Source: PALSA-600 sp963842335 (GTDB lineage Bacteria; Actinomycetota; Thermoleophilia; Gaiellales; Gaiellaceae). From it: a stretch of 64,000 bases of DNA. Position 1 is the first letter of the stretch. Every line of letters starts with the position of its first letter. The position numbers and the translations under genes were made by a program. Shown one piece after another: positions 37,540-46,444 of the stretch. Location: assembly GCA_963842335.1 (NCBI GenBank), contig CAWJGF010000004.1:248001-312000 (forward strand), written 5' to 3'. The notes beneath the pieces were generated by a model, which was not told where the DNA came from, made no database searches, and saw only the letters and a list, made by a program, of their open reading frames with translations.

Positions 37540-38199
37540 TCAGGGAACGAGCGTGAGCTTGCGGCAGTAAAAAGCCTCCGCGTATCGCGTCGGCGGGGCC
37601 GCTTCGATGCCTCGGATTCGGAGCAGCGACAGCAGAAGCTCCTCGTCGAACCACTGCTTCGACGACTGGCTCGCGAACTGCTCACGGATCAGCTCCGCCT
37701 TTCGCTGCGCGACCTCAAGGTCGATCGGGACGAAGACGTTCGGGCTGCCAAGGTCACCGTCGTACTTCGGGATCTCGTACTCGAGAATCAAATGACGCCG
37801 GAACGTGTTCCAGGTGAGCTCTGAGACGAGGCGGTGGTCCTGATGGCGGTCGTGCTCGGTGTGGGTGAAGATGACCGTCGGATCGACCGACGCCTTGAGC
37901 GCCTCGAACCAGTTCTTCACCTCCTCGCCGCGATGCGGGAAGAAGCCGTCGCGAAAGGATTCGATGCGGAGGTCGATGCTCGCGGCGCCCGCGAGAAAGA
38001 GCTGTGCGCTCGCCTCGGCCTCGGCGCGACGTTCCCCGTCGGCGCTCAGCACGGCCCACGTCACCTCGACCTCCGGCCGACGTTCGAGGAGCGTCAGCAG
38101 CGTGCCGCCGCAGCCGATTTCGATGTCATCGGCGTGACAGCCGATCGCAAGGACGCGCATGGGCTGGGCGCCCGACGTGCTCAGCGAGAACGGCTGCAT
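37540..38199 (-). CDS. PIG-L/LmbE-family deacetylase
   Basis: 219-aa zinc-dependent deacetylase-like protein. The metal motif is VLAIGCHADDIEIGCGG, and the second His pair is in VIFTHTEHDRHQDHRLVSEL. The family removes acetyl groups from GlcNAc-containing glycolipids and related sugars. ATG at 38199 abuts the stop of the upstream methyltransferase gene (TAGATG); ATG at 38160 is an alternative that starts right at MRVLAIGCHADD. It likely modifies an amino sugar of the glycan. It ends 4 bp from the facing glycosyltransferase. Confidence 0.87.
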   Translation of the reverse strand: MQPFSLSTSGAQPMRVLAIGCHADDIEIGCGGTLLTLLERRPEVEVTWAVLSADGERRAEAEASAQLFLAGAASIDLRIESFRDGFFPHRGEEVKNWFEALKASVDPTVIFTHTEHDRHQDHRLVSELTWNTFRRHLILEYEIPKYDGDLGSPNVFVPIDLEVAQRKAELIREQFASQSSKQWFDEELLLSLLRIRGIEAAPPTRYAEAFYCRKLTLVP

Positions 38200-39474
38200 C
38201 TACGCGAGGTCGACCGAGTGGGCGGTCGTTTCGGCACTCGCCGGGTCGAGCACGGTCGCTTTCGGAATCGGAACGATCAGCTTGCCGCCCCAGTCGGCGA
38301 TGTACGCCAATTGCTCGGCGATCTCGTCGATGAGGTTCCACGGCAGCACGAGCACGTAGTCGGGCCGCGTCAGCGCGATCTGCTCCGTCGGGAAGATCGG
38401 GATATGCGTGCCCGGGGTGTACATCCCGTGCTTGTACGGGTTGCGATCGACGGTGTAGTCGAGAAAGTCGGTTCGGACGCCGCAGTAGTTCAGCAACGTG
38501 TTCCCTTTGCCGGGAGCGCCGTAGCCGACGATCTGCTTGCCCTCGCGTCGAAGGCGCACGAGCAGGTCGAGCAGGCTGCGCTTCGACTCACGCACCTCCT
38601 CAGCGAAGCTCCCGTACGTGTCGAGCTCATCGAGCCGTGCGGCATCCTCGCGTTCGAGCAGCTCTGCGACGGCGGCCTCGCGCGGCCGTTCTCCGGTCGC
38701 GCAGACGTAGAGGCGCAACGAGCCGCCGTGTGTCGTCAACTCGTCGACGTCGTAGACGTCCAGGCCGTGCGCATTGACGATGCGGATCGCAGTCTTCAGC
38801 GAGAAGTAGCAGAAGTGCTCGTGGTAGATCGTGTCGTACTGAAGTCCCTGGACGAGCCGGAGGAGATGGGGGAACTCGAAGGTCGCGGTCCCGTCCGGCG
38901 CGAGCAGAATCGCGACACCTTCGACGAAGTCGTTGACATCCGGCACGTGGGCGAGCACGTTGTTCCCGGCGATCAGATCCGCGTGGCCGTGCTCTGCGGC
39001 GACCTGACGGGCGAGAGCGGCCCCGAAGAACTCCGAGAGCGTCGGAACCCCGATCTCCTCGGCCGCAGCAGCGATGTTCTGCGCCGGCTCGATGCCGAGA
39101 ATTCGAACCCCCGTCCCGAGGAAATGGCGGAGCAGGTAGCCGTCGTTCGAGGCCAGTTCGACCACGAAGCTCGAGCTGTCGAGCGACAGTCGCTCGATCA
39201 TCAGCTCGACATAGCGTCGGGCGTGCTCCACCCATGACGTCGAGTACGACGAGAAGTACGCGTACTCGACGAAGATCTCATCTGGCGACACGAAGCTGTC
39301 GAGCTGGACGAGCCGGCAGTCGTCGCAGGCGCGCGCGTGGAGCGGGAAGAAGGGCTCCATCGACTCGAGCCGCTCGGCAGGCACGAAGCTCTCGCACAGT
39401 GGAGACATCCCGAGATCGACGAAGGTCGTCGACAGGGCGCCGCCGCAGAACCGGCAGCGGGCGATCCGGACCAT
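38200..39474 (-). CDS. Nucleotide-sugar C-methyltransferase
   Basis: 424-aa SAM-dependent C-methyltransferase of the TylC3/NovU/EryBIII type. The N-terminal zinc motif is CRFCGGALSTTFVDLGMSPL with a second pair in CDDCRLVQL. The SAM-binding segment is FVVELASNDGYLLRHFLGTG, then YHEHFCYFSLKTAIRIVNAH. The C-terminal domain contains IVGYGAPGKGNTLLNYCGVR and VLPWNLIDEIAEQLAYI. It adds a methyl branch at carbon 3 of a keto-deoxysugar. ATG at 39474 begins just before the zinc motif; 39513 is the alternative. Together with rfbF it argues for a branched CDP-sugar. Confidence 0.9.
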   Translation of the reverse strand: MVRIARCRFCGGALSTTFVDLGMSPLCESFVPAERLESMEPFFPLHARACDDCRLVQLDSFVSPDEIFVEYAYFSSYSTSWVEHARRYVELMIERLSLDSSSFVVELASNDGYLLRHFLGTGVRILGIEPAQNIAAAAEEIGVPTLSEFFGAALARQVAAEHGHADLIAGNNVLAHVPDVNDFVEGVAILLAPDGTATFEFPHLLRLVQGLQYDTIYHEHFCYFSLKTAIRIVNAHGLDVYDVDELTTHGGSLRLYVCATGERPREAAVAELLEREDAARLDELDTYGSFAEEVRESKRSLLDLLVRLRREGKQIVGYGAPGKGNTLLNYCGVRTDFLDYTVDRNPYKHGMYTPGTHIPIFPTEQIALTRPDYVLVLPWNLIDEIAEQLAYIADWGGKLIVPIPKATVLDPASAETTAHSVDLA

Positions 39475-39538
39475 GCCGGGGGGATCCTCAGTCGCAGACA
39501 CCTCTCGAAGCATACGAGCCTGTCAACCCCCGGCCGTC

Positions 39539-41158
39539 TCAGCGGAGGTCGTAGAGCACTGCGAGTGCGCCGGGCGCGCGAACCGACGTGAGTCGCGGTC
39601 CGCGCTTGTCGAGCTCGGCCAGGACACGTCCGTAGAGGAACGCCTTCTCCCGGGCATCAGCAACATGCGAGAGCAAGACCCAGGTCCGTCCGGCCGGGAG
39701 TTCGCGGAGCGCTTTGAGGTAGGCGTTCTCATCCCGGCCGAGGTATGGCTGGATCTCCACCTTCGAACCGGATCGCAGCGCAGGCGCCCACTGGCTCGTG
39801 CCGCCCGGCGCGTCGGTGAGGCGCCACGGAGTCACGCCGGCGCAGTGACACGCGCCGTAGTAGGCCAACGCGTACTGGGCGGGATAGGTGACGAACAGCC
39901 GGTCGCCGGGGTGCTTCAGCTTCGCGACGGAGCGCAGAACCGATCGAACCTCTTCCCGGTGCGTCGGGTGCATCGCCGTCCGGGCGTCGGCACGCACACC
40001 CCCCTCCAGTGCCAGCACGACGAGTCCGAGTCCGAGAACGACCCCGAGCTTCCACGGCAACCGCTTCGCGCAGAGGAGGACGCCCTCGGCGACGAAGAGG
40101 GCTGCCGCGGGGACGACGAAGAGGACGGTTCGGCCCGAGATCGGGTAGTGGCCGAAGACGGATGCTCCGATCGTGACGACGATCGGAGTCGCGACGAGCA
40201 GGGTCGGCCACGGGCGGCGTCGGATCAGCGCGAGCACGCCGACGATCCCGATCGCACCCACGACGTAGGTGATGAGCCTGATTTCGAGCCCCGAGGTCGG
40301 CAAGCCAAGATCGGCCGCGACCGAGGTCGGCAACTTCGAGATCGAATGCATGATGCTCGACCCGTTGCTTCCACTCCCTCCCGATCCGCCGAGCGAGGGG
40401 CTGCCCGTGTACGAGCGAAGCACTCCTGCGGAGGAGTGCAGTGCGTGGAAGAGCACAGCTCCGGCGGCGACCGCCCACACGCCGACGACGGCTGCCGTCC
40501 CCGGCCGGAGCCGGCGCCACTGCACGAGGTCTGCGGCAAGGAGCACTGCACCGATGCCGGCCGCGACGAACACGGCAGGCTGCGAGATCACGATGGCCAG
40601 GGCACCCGTCGCCGCGGCGACTGCCGCCTCGCGCCGGCTGACGCCGTCGCGCACCCTGAGACCGACCCAGACGAGCAGCAAGAAGGCGGTGACGTCGCCC
40701 GAGTACTGCTTCAACTCGCTCGAGTAGTAGATGAGCGACGGTGAGAATGCAGTCAACCCGCACGCGAGCGGGATGGCCGTCCGCGAGCACACGCGCCTCG
40801 CCACCGGCGCAATGAGCACGAGTGTCGCGAGGCCGAGCAGGAGTGGCAGCGCACGGAGGGTCAGCTCACTCGTTCCGATCGTTGCCGCTCCCTTCTCGAG
40901 CAGCAGGAAGCCCGGCGCCGCGCCCTGGTTGAAGTCGAGCTGGCCGAGTATCGTGCTCCAGCCGCGCCTGATGAGATTGAGCGCAAGGAACGACTCGTCG
41001 AGCCAGAGCGAGCGATTGGTCGCATATGCCCTGATGCGCAGGAGCGCCCCGCCGACGAGGACGACACCGACCGCGACGGACACCACGTCGACGCGCGCGA
41101 AGATCCCTCGTGCGCTGGACGATTCAGCTTGCAGCTGAGCGGCTGGTGTGGAGATCAA
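39539..41158 (-). CDS. GT39/ArnT-like polyprenol-phosphate glycosyltransferase, membrane
   Basis: 539 aa. The outer acidic loop is SLWLDESFLALNLIRRGWST with the DE pair characteristic of GT-C enzymes. About ten to eleven membrane helices follow, for example LLLGLATLVLIAPVARRVCS. A C-terminal soluble domain includes GDRLFVTYPAQYALAYYGAC. The enzyme probably transfers a sugar from a lipid-phosphate donor at the outer face of the membrane. TTG at 41158 is the only upstream start found and sits 17 bp from the start of the divergent GT2 gene; an internal GTG at 41086 lacks a ribosome-binding site. Confidence 0.8.
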   Translation of the reverse strand: MISTPAAQLQAESSSARGIFARVDVVSVAVGVVLVGGALLRIRAYATNRSLWLDESFLALNLIRRGWSTILGQLDFNQGAAPGFLLLEKGAATIGTSELTLRALPLLLGLATLVLIAPVARRVCSRTAIPLACGLTAFSPSLIYYSSELKQYSGDVTAFLLLVWVGLRVRDGVSRREAAVAAATGALAIVISQPAVFVAAGIGAVLLAADLVQWRRLRPGTAAVVGVWAVAAGAVLFHALHSSAGVLRSYTGSPSLGGSGGSGSNGSSIMHSISKLPTSVAADLGLPTSGLEIRLITYVVGAIGIVGVLALIRRRPWPTLLVATPIVVTIGASVFGHYPISGRTVLFVVPAAALFVAEGVLLCAKRLPWKLGVVLGLGLVVLALEGGVRADARTAMHPTHREEVRSVLRSVAKLKHPGDRLFVTYPAQYALAYYGACHCAGVTPWRLTDAPGGTSQWAPALRSGSKVEIQPYLGRDENAYLKALRELPAGRTWVLLSHVADAREKAFLYGRVLAELDKRGPRLTSVRAPGALAVLYDLR

Positions 41159-41175
41159 GAGGCTACGTTAACCCC

Positions 41176-42006
41176 GTGATCGACCCGCACGCGATTGCGC
41201 GAGCCACGGTTGTCGTGCCGACGTACGGTCGCCGGGCCGCGCTCGAGCGCTGTCTGGACGCCCTGCAGCGCCAATCGATGTGGCCGGCGCTGGAGGTGAT
41301 CGTGGTGCACGACGGCCCCGCCGAGACCGCGCCCGCACCGCCGGGCGTCCGCGTCGTCCAGACAGATGCGCGGCGCGGGCCTGCGTCGGCCCGGAACGCC
41401 GGAGCCCGGCTTGCCACCGCGCCGTTCGTGCTCTTCACCGATGACGACTGCCTGCCGGCGGCGGACTGGGCGGAGCGGCTCGTCTCCGCGTTGTCGGATG
41501 GCGCGGCCGTCGTGGCGGGGCGGACGACCTCCGATGCGAACGCCCTCACCCGCGCCTCGCAGGTGATCGCCGACGAGCTCATGGCGGCTGGGTCGGACGA
41601 GGGGTCGCTGGCGTTCGCTCCCACCCTGAACCTCGGGTGCCGGCGTGAGGTGATGGAGGAGATCCCGTTCGACGAAGCCTTTGGCGAGGCTGCCGGCGAA
41701 GATCGAGCGTGGTGCCTGCAGCTGCGCGCGCGCGGCCTTGCGATCGTGTTCGTGGCAGGTGCGCTGGTCGATCATCAGCCCAATCTGAGCCTGACGCGTT
41801 TCGTTCGCCAGCACGTGCGCTACGGGCGTGGCTCGCTGAGGTTTAGGGCGCGGTACGAACGCCCGCTCGCGTCGCCGTCCTTCTATCTCGACCTGGTGCG
41901 GCGCGGCTTTCGCGCAGGCCCCGCGGTGGGCGTTTTCGTGCTCGTCGCACAGGCGGCCGCCGCACTCGGCGTCGCCACAGAGCGGGTGTCGCTTTTTAGA
42001 TCGTGA
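41176..42006 (+). CDS. GT2 glycosyltransferase
   Basis: 276 aa. The N-terminal GT-A motif is ATVVVPTYGRRAALERCLDA, followed by VVHDGPAETA, RRGPASARNAGARLA and the metal motif VLFTDDDCLPAADW. The acceptor side has LGCRREVMEEIPFDEAFGEA and EDRAWCLQLRARG. GTG at 41176 is chosen; an ATG at 41110 would overlap the divergent gene. It converges on the next GT2 gene with an 11-bp overlap of coding ends. Confidence 0.85.
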   Translation: MIDPHAIARATVVVPTYGRRAALERCLDALQRQSMWPALEVIVVHDGPAETAPAPPGVRVVQTDARRGPASARNAGARLATAPFVLFTDDDCLPAADWAERLVSALSDGAAVVAGRTTSDANALTRASQVIADELMAAGSDEGSLAFAPTLNLGCRREVMEEIPFDEAFGEAAGEDRAWCLQLRARGLAIVFVAGALVDHQPNLSLTRFVRQHVRYGRGSLRFRARYERPLASPSFYLDLVRRGFRAGPAVGVFVLVAQAAAALGVATERVSLFRS

Positions 42007-43090
42007 CGCGGCGGCGGGCATGCCGCGCAATCGCGTACGGGACGGCGGCAATCGACACGGCGTGGTGGAGGGCGTGCAGGAACACGCCGCAGACGGCTGC
42101 GACGACCCCCTGGCGCCGACGCAGGACCCGGTAGAACCGGAAGTTGAGAGCGACGAAGACCACGGCCGCGAGAGCAGCAGCCGCCAGCGTCCCGATGAGC
42201 AGTGCGAACACCGCCGCGATCACCGCGAGTGCGCTCATGCGGTGACGCCAGCTCAGATTGAGATCGGTCGACGCGTGACCGTGGCGGATGATCAGGTCGA
42301 TCCACGGCACGGCCCGATGATGGAAGTCGGTCTTGACCATCTCTCGAAGCGACCAGATCTTGAGGTGCGTTCCGAGGATCGTCGGGTCGAGGATGACCTC
42401 CTCGCCCGCGGCAGTGAGGCGGATGCCCAGGTCGATGTCCTCGAGCCAAAGCCGCTGTGGATCGAATCCACCGACCGCTTCGAACGCTTCGCGGCGTACC
42501 GCGCCGAGGCCGGCCCAGAAGGTCCCGACGGGACCTGCCGATCCTTGATGGACGTGATGGTGCAAGAGATTGCGGAAGCCCGAGACCATTCCCGATCCGC
42601 GCGGCGCGTCGTCGTAGGAGCCGAAGACTGCAGCCGTCTGCGGCCGGGCCTCGAGCGCCGCATGCAGGCGACCGATTGCATCCGGATGCACGACGACGTC
42701 GGCGTCGACGAAGACGAGGATGTCGCCCGTGGCGATTGCGACGCCCTGGTTGCGCGCGAGGCCGGCGCCGGGCCCCGCGGCGGACTCGATGACGATGATC
42801 TCGGCAGGGGCGTCGTTCGAAGCCCTGATCGCCGCCAGGCAGGCTGCGAGCGTCTTCGGATTGTCTGTCGCCGGAACGATCAGCGAAAGGCGACCGGTGC
42901 GTGCCTTGGCGGCCGGGTCGCCCTCCTCGATGACGGGGAGCGGAAGGGGGAGGTGGACGACCTCGCCAGGGCCTAGTTCGGCCGGAGCGGTCTCGGACGG
43001 CGCCGGCACGATCTCCAGCACGCGCGGAGCCTCAGCGAGCTCCTCGGCCCGGTCGAGTTCAGCTGGGAGCGGATCGCGAAGCGAGGACAC
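41996..43090 (-). CDS. GT2 glycosyltransferase with C-terminal membrane helices
   Basis: 364 aa. A divergent N-terminus of about 60 residues rich in Pro and Glu precedes the GT-A domain: RLSLIVPATDNPKTLAACLA, GAGLARNQGVAIATGDILVF, VDADVVVHPDA, and WLEDIDLGIRLTAAGEEVIL. C-terminal hydrophobic helices (LAVIAAVFALLIGTLAAAAL) anchor it. The GTG start shares one base with the stop of the upstream Gfo/Idh gene, so it belongs to the PGT-Gfo/Idh-GT2 operon. Confidence 0.85.
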   Translation of the reverse strand: MSSLRDPLPAELDRAEELAEAPRVLEIVPAPSETAPAELGPGEVVHLPLPLPVIEEGDPAAKARTGRLSLIVPATDNPKTLAACLAAIRASNDAPAEIIVIESAAGPGAGLARNQGVAIATGDILVFVDADVVVHPDAIGRLHAALEARPQTAAVFGSYDDAPRGSGMVSGFRNLLHHHVHQGSAGPVGTFWAGLGAVRREAFEAVGGFDPQRLWLEDIDLGIRLTAAGEEVILDPTILGTHLKIWSLREMVKTDFHHRAVPWIDLIIRHGHASTDLNLSWRHRMSALAVIAAVFALLIGTLAAAALAAVVFVALNFRFYRVLRRRQGVVAAVCGVFLHALHHAVSIAAVPYAIARHARRRVTI

Positions 43091-44127
43091 TAGACGCGCA
43101 CCTTGTCCGTGGGGTCTTCCTGCAGAGGCACGGGCCGGCCGCCCTCGGCGAGCGAGCGTTCGACGGCCTCGATCGTGCGAATCACGTCGAGCCCGACCTG
43201 CGGCGACGAGCGAAGCGGTTGCCCCTCGCGGATCGCGGCGGTGAACTCCGCGAGCTCGATTGACAGAGGCTCGCTGGCAGCGACGCGGGGCGAGACGATG
43301 TCGCCGCTGCGATAGGTGAGGCGGAACTCGCCGAAGCTGCCGGGGTCAGGCAGATCGGCGCCCGTGTCGAAGACCCGAACCGGCTCGGTCGCGGTGTCGT
43401 CGTAGACCACCATCTTGCGACTCCCGACAATTGCCGTGCGGCGAAGCTTGCTCGGCGCGAGCCACGAGAGCTCGACGTGGGCGATCGTTCCCGACGGGTA
43501 CGTGAGGTTGATGAACGCGACATCCGGGATGTCGGGGAGCACACACGAGCGGCTCAGGCCAGATGCGCTCGACGGCAGTTCCTCGAGGAGGTACCGGAGA
43601 ATGGAGAAGTCGTGCGGGCCGAGATCCCACACGACGCTCACGTCCGGTTGATGCAAGCCGAGATTCACGCGGCTCGTCGTGACGAACAGGATGTCGCCGA
43701 TCTCACCCGAGTCGATCAGCTCCTTGATCTTCACGACGGGTGGGCTGTACAGGAACGTGTGGCCGGGCATCAACACAAGCCCGCGGGTCTCGGCGATCCC
43801 GATCAACTCGGCCGCTTCCTTCGAGGACGCGGCGAGCGGCTTCTCGACGAAAACGTGCTTGCCGGCGCGCAGGGCCTGCGCCGCAAGCTCGAAGTGCGTC
43901 GACACGGGAGTCGCAATCGCGACGGCGTCAACGCTGTCGTCGTTGAGGACGTCCTCGAGTTGTGCAGCCTCGCGCACCGAGGGGTAGCGGAGCGAGACGC
44001 GCGCTCGTGCGTCGGGGTTGGGGTCGACGATCCAGGTGGGCTCTGCGGAGGGAAGCTCGAAGAGGTTGCGGACGAGGTTCGGCCCCCAGTAGCCGACACC
44101 CACGACGGCGACACGGACGGGGGTCAT
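43090..44127 (-). CDS. Gfo/Idh/MocA-family nucleotide-sugar dehydrogenase (WlbA/WbpB-like)
   Basis: 345 aa. The NAD-binding motif is VRVAVVGVGYWGPNLVRNLF, then VAIATPVSTHFELAAQALRA, and HVFVEKPLAASSKEA, whose EKP contains the conserved Lys. The C-terminal half carries VNLGLHQPDVSVVWDLGPHD. Similar enzymes oxidise C3 of UDP-GlcNAcA in the UDP-2,3-diacetamido-uronate pathway. A DegT aminotransferase and an acetyltransferase of that pathway type lie 10 kb away. ATG at 44127 overlaps the stop of the upstream gene (ATGA). Confidence 0.87.
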   Translation of the reverse strand: MTPVRVAVVGVGYWGPNLVRNLFELPSAEPTWIVDPNPDARARVSLRYPSVREAAQLEDVLNDDSVDAVAIATPVSTHFELAAQALRAGKHVFVEKPLAASSKEAAELIGIAETRGLVLMPGHTFLYSPPVVKIKELIDSGEIGDILFVTTSRVNLGLHQPDVSVVWDLGPHDFSILRYLLEELPSSASGLSRSCVLPDIPDVAFINLTYPSGTIAHVELSWLAPSKLRRTAIVGSRKMVVYDDTATEPVRVFDTGADLPDPGSFGEFRLTYRSGDIVSPRVAASEPLSIELAEFTAAIREGQPLRSSPQVGLDVIRTIEAVERSLAEGGRPVPLQEDPTDKVRV

Positions 44128-45635
44128 GCGGTTTCCTTGTCGCCGCGGAGCATCAGGAACGGCGTCCGGGCAAGCAGGCGGAGGTCGAGCCCGAGCGTCC
44201 ACGAGCGGGCGTAGGTGACGTCGAGTTGCAGTGCATCCGCGAAGGTCGTGTGCGCTCGTCCCGTGACCTGCCACAGCCCGGTCAGCCCCGCAGGCACGCG
44301 GAAGCGCTCGAAGTGCTGCGGCTCGAAGTGGTCGGTCTCGTAGGGGATGCACGGGCGCGGGCCGACGAGAGACATGTCGCCCCAGAGCACGTTCAGGAGC
44401 TGCGGCAGCTCGTCGAGGCTCGTCTTGCGCAGCCAACGCCCGACCCTGGTGATCTCGTTCGGCCGACCGAGCTTGTAGAGGCCGCCTTCCTCGGGCGCCG
44501 ACTCGCCGTTCATCAGCTTCTCGATGTACTCGCGGTGCGGGGCTTCGTCGGTGTTCGCTCTCATCGTCCTGAACTTCAAGACGGTGAACTCACGCATATG
44601 CATCCCGAGCCGCTTCTGCCGGAAAAACACAGGCCCGCGACTATCGAGCTTGACTGCGATCGCGATCCCGGCGAACAGGGGAGCGATGAGCACCAAGCCG
44701 GCCGCGGCGCCGATCACGTCGATCGCGCGCTTGAGCAGGCGCGACGTGCGAGAGAGACCGACCGGTGGCAGCCCGAGCAGAGGCAGTCCCTCGACCGAGT
44801 GGAAGACGACCTGCTCGCCGAACGCCTCGTAGAGGCGCGGCACGACGTCGACCTGGACGTTCAACTCCCGCAGGAGGCGGATCGACTCGAGCGCCTCGTC
44901 GTGCCGGTCATTCGAGAACGCGAAGATCACGCGGTCGATGCTGCGCTCGCGCACGAGGCGCGGCAGATCGTCCGGCCCGCCGAGGATCTTCAGCTGCCGG
45001 AGGTCGCCTCGCTGGTCCTTCGGCCCGGTGTCGACGAAGCCGAGCAGCCGCATCCCGTACTCGGGGTGCTGGAAGAGCTTGCGCCCGATCACCTGGCCGA
45101 CGGTGCCTGCGCCGACGATGACCGTGTTCTGGACGTAGGGCGGCAGGCGCCTGGCCATCGCGCGAGCGGTGCTCCGGGCGAGGATCATGAACACGATCGC
45201 GAGAAGCCAGAACGTCGCCAGCTTCTTCTGGTTGGGATCGGTGAGCCCCGTCAGCCACGAGAGGGCAAAGAATCCCCAGGCACAGACCGTGACGAGGTGG
45301 AAGACGCTCGCAATCTCATCGACGGTCGAGTGGTAGGCGCGCTCGTCGTCGCGGTCGTACAGCCCGTAGAGCTTGGCCCCAAGGATCCAGATCGGGAGCG
45401 TCGCGATGAAGACCAGCGCCTCGAAGCCGGCCCCGACGCTCGAGATCAGCCCGGCGTTTCCGGCGAAGGCAAGCTCTGTGATCCCGAAGGCGAGGCTGAG
45501 GCCGACGACGTCGGCCGTAGCGAGCATCCTGCGGACGAGCCACCCGCGCCCGTGGCCGCGGCGCGCGGCCGTGGCCGTGGTCGCCTCGGACGTCCGGCCC
45601 ACGATTTGCGGCAGAAGTCGCTCGGCGAGGCTCAT
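44124..45635 (-). CDS. Polyprenyl-phosphate sugar-1-phosphate transferase (initiating PGT)
   Basis: 503-aa enzyme that starts repeat-unit assembly by moving a sugar 1-phosphate from a nucleotide to undecaprenyl phosphate. It has four N-terminal membrane helices (for example LATADVVGLSLAFGITELAF), a soluble nucleotide-binding-like middle domain (VQNTVIVGAGTVGQVIGRKL) and a C-terminal catalytic domain: helix AAAGLVLIAPLFAGIAIAVK, LDSRGPVFFRQKRLG, FKFRTM-like LKFRTMRANTDEAP and LRKTSLDELPQLLNVLWGDM with SLVGPRP. ATG at 45635 is chosen over a longer opening without a signal. It heads the operon with the Gfo/Idh and GT2 genes. Confidence 0.93.
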   Translation of the reverse strand: MSLAERLLPQIVGRTSEATTATAARRGHGRGWLVRRMLATADVVGLSLAFGITELAFAGNAGLISSVGAGFEALVFIATLPIWILGAKLYGLYDRDDERAYHSTVDEIASVFHLVTVCAWGFFALSWLTGLTDPNQKKLATFWLLAIVFMILARSTARAMARRLPPYVQNTVIVGAGTVGQVIGRKLFQHPEYGMRLLGFVDTGPKDQRGDLRQLKILGGPDDLPRLVRERSIDRVIFAFSNDRHDEALESIRLLRELNVQVDVVPRLYEAFGEQVVFHSVEGLPLLGLPPVGLSRTSRLLKRAIDVIGAAAGLVLIAPLFAGIAIAVKLDSRGPVFFRQKRLGMHMREFTVLKFRTMRANTDEAPHREYIEKLMNGESAPEEGGLYKLGRPNEITRVGRWLRKTSLDELPQLLNVLWGDMSLVGPRPCIPYETDHFEPQHFERFRVPAGLTGLWQVTGRAHTTFADALQLDVTYARSWTLGLDLRLLARTPFLMLRGDKETA

Positions 45636-45913
45636 GAGACGCGTGCTTTCTTGGCGCCGCAAAAAGGGCGAGCGAGCGCGCCCGGTTGCCAGGTGACATG
45701 CGTCATGTGTGCCGCCGTTCTTATCTCTGCCGCATCGCGACCCACGAGTACCCTCCGCTCCCCTCACCGCTTTTTCTTCCCTGAAACGCGAGTCCGTTTC
45801 GCGTTAGGGGCCGCCGCCCGGCGGGCCCTTCAGTGATTGTAAGTCACGCTTGTAAGAAAGATATGCCCAGCGCCGAGAACCCATTCGTTTGGTGATGAAA
45901 CCCCGACTTGGGT
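45636..45913. other. 278-bp intergenic region with hairpins, upstream of the PGT operon
   Basis: No coding frame is convincing here. On the minus strand it forms the leader of the PGT gene and follows the ECF sigma gene. Two inverted repeats are visible: AACGCG...CGCGTT around 45784-45806, and a GC-rich stem near 45808-45833 with one mismatch. They could form a terminator for the sigma gene or a structured leader. I found no match to a riboswitch consensus I know. Confidence 0.45.
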
Positions 45914-46444
45914 CTAGCTCTGGGCCGGAGCGCCGCTCCGGGAGCCGGCAGGGCGGACAGGTTTTCCGCTGCTGTCGGTCAGATCGGCCTTCAGACGGGT
46001 CCGTGCGCGGTGCAGCGCGACGTCGACCGCATTCGGCTCGAGGTCGAGAAAGGCTCCGATCTCCCGCGACGAGAGCCCACCGCCGTAGCGGAGTGCCAGG
46101 AGCTCGCGTTCACGGTCATCGAGCCGGGCGAGCGCGCCCGACAGCTCGAGCCGCCTGAGCGTGTCTTCCTCGAGATCGCGGCCGTCGGCGGCGTCGTCGA
46201 GCTCGGAGTGGGCGCCCGAGGTGTTGAGTCGTGCACCGGCCATCGACCGGCGGGCGATCCCGAGGAGCCAGGTCACGGGCGATCCCTTGGCCGGGTCGTA
46301 ACTGTCTCGATAGCGGACGGCCCGCTCGAAGACGTCGCTCGTGATGTCCTCGGCCGCGGCGCCGTGGCCGACGTGAAAGGCCACGAACGAATAGACACGC
46401 CGGATCAGTGGGGTCGGATCGGCGAGCGGATCGCGGGACGGCAT
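45914..46444 (-). CDS. ECF sigma factor
   Basis: 176 aa. Region 2 reads VYSFVAFHVGHGAAAEDITS, DVFERAVRYRDSYDPAKGSP and VTWLLGIARR. Region 4 is LDDRERELLALRYGGGLSSR, EIGAFLDLEPNAVDVALHRA and RTRLKADL. It has no extra domain and no adjacent anti-sigma factor. The ATG overlaps the stop of the upstream Wzy-like gene by one base (TGATG), so it is made with the assembly machinery and may control glycan genes. A GC-rich hairpin (45925-45941) lies within the final codons. Confidence 0.88.
   Translation of the reverse strand: MPSRDPLADPTPLIRRVYSFVAFHVGHGAAAEDITSDVFERAVRYRDSYDPAKGSPVTWLLGIARRSMAGARLNTSGAHSELDDAADGRDLEEDTLRRLELSGALARLDDRERELLALRYGGGLSSREIGAFLDLEPNAVDVALHRARTRLKADLTDSSGKPVRPAGSRSGAPAQS

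Noticed and set aside
45636..45913. A riboswitch before the PGT operon, for example c-di-GMP or c-di-AMP type
   Set aside because: Hairpins are visible but I could not match any conserved core; recorded only as a structured leader.
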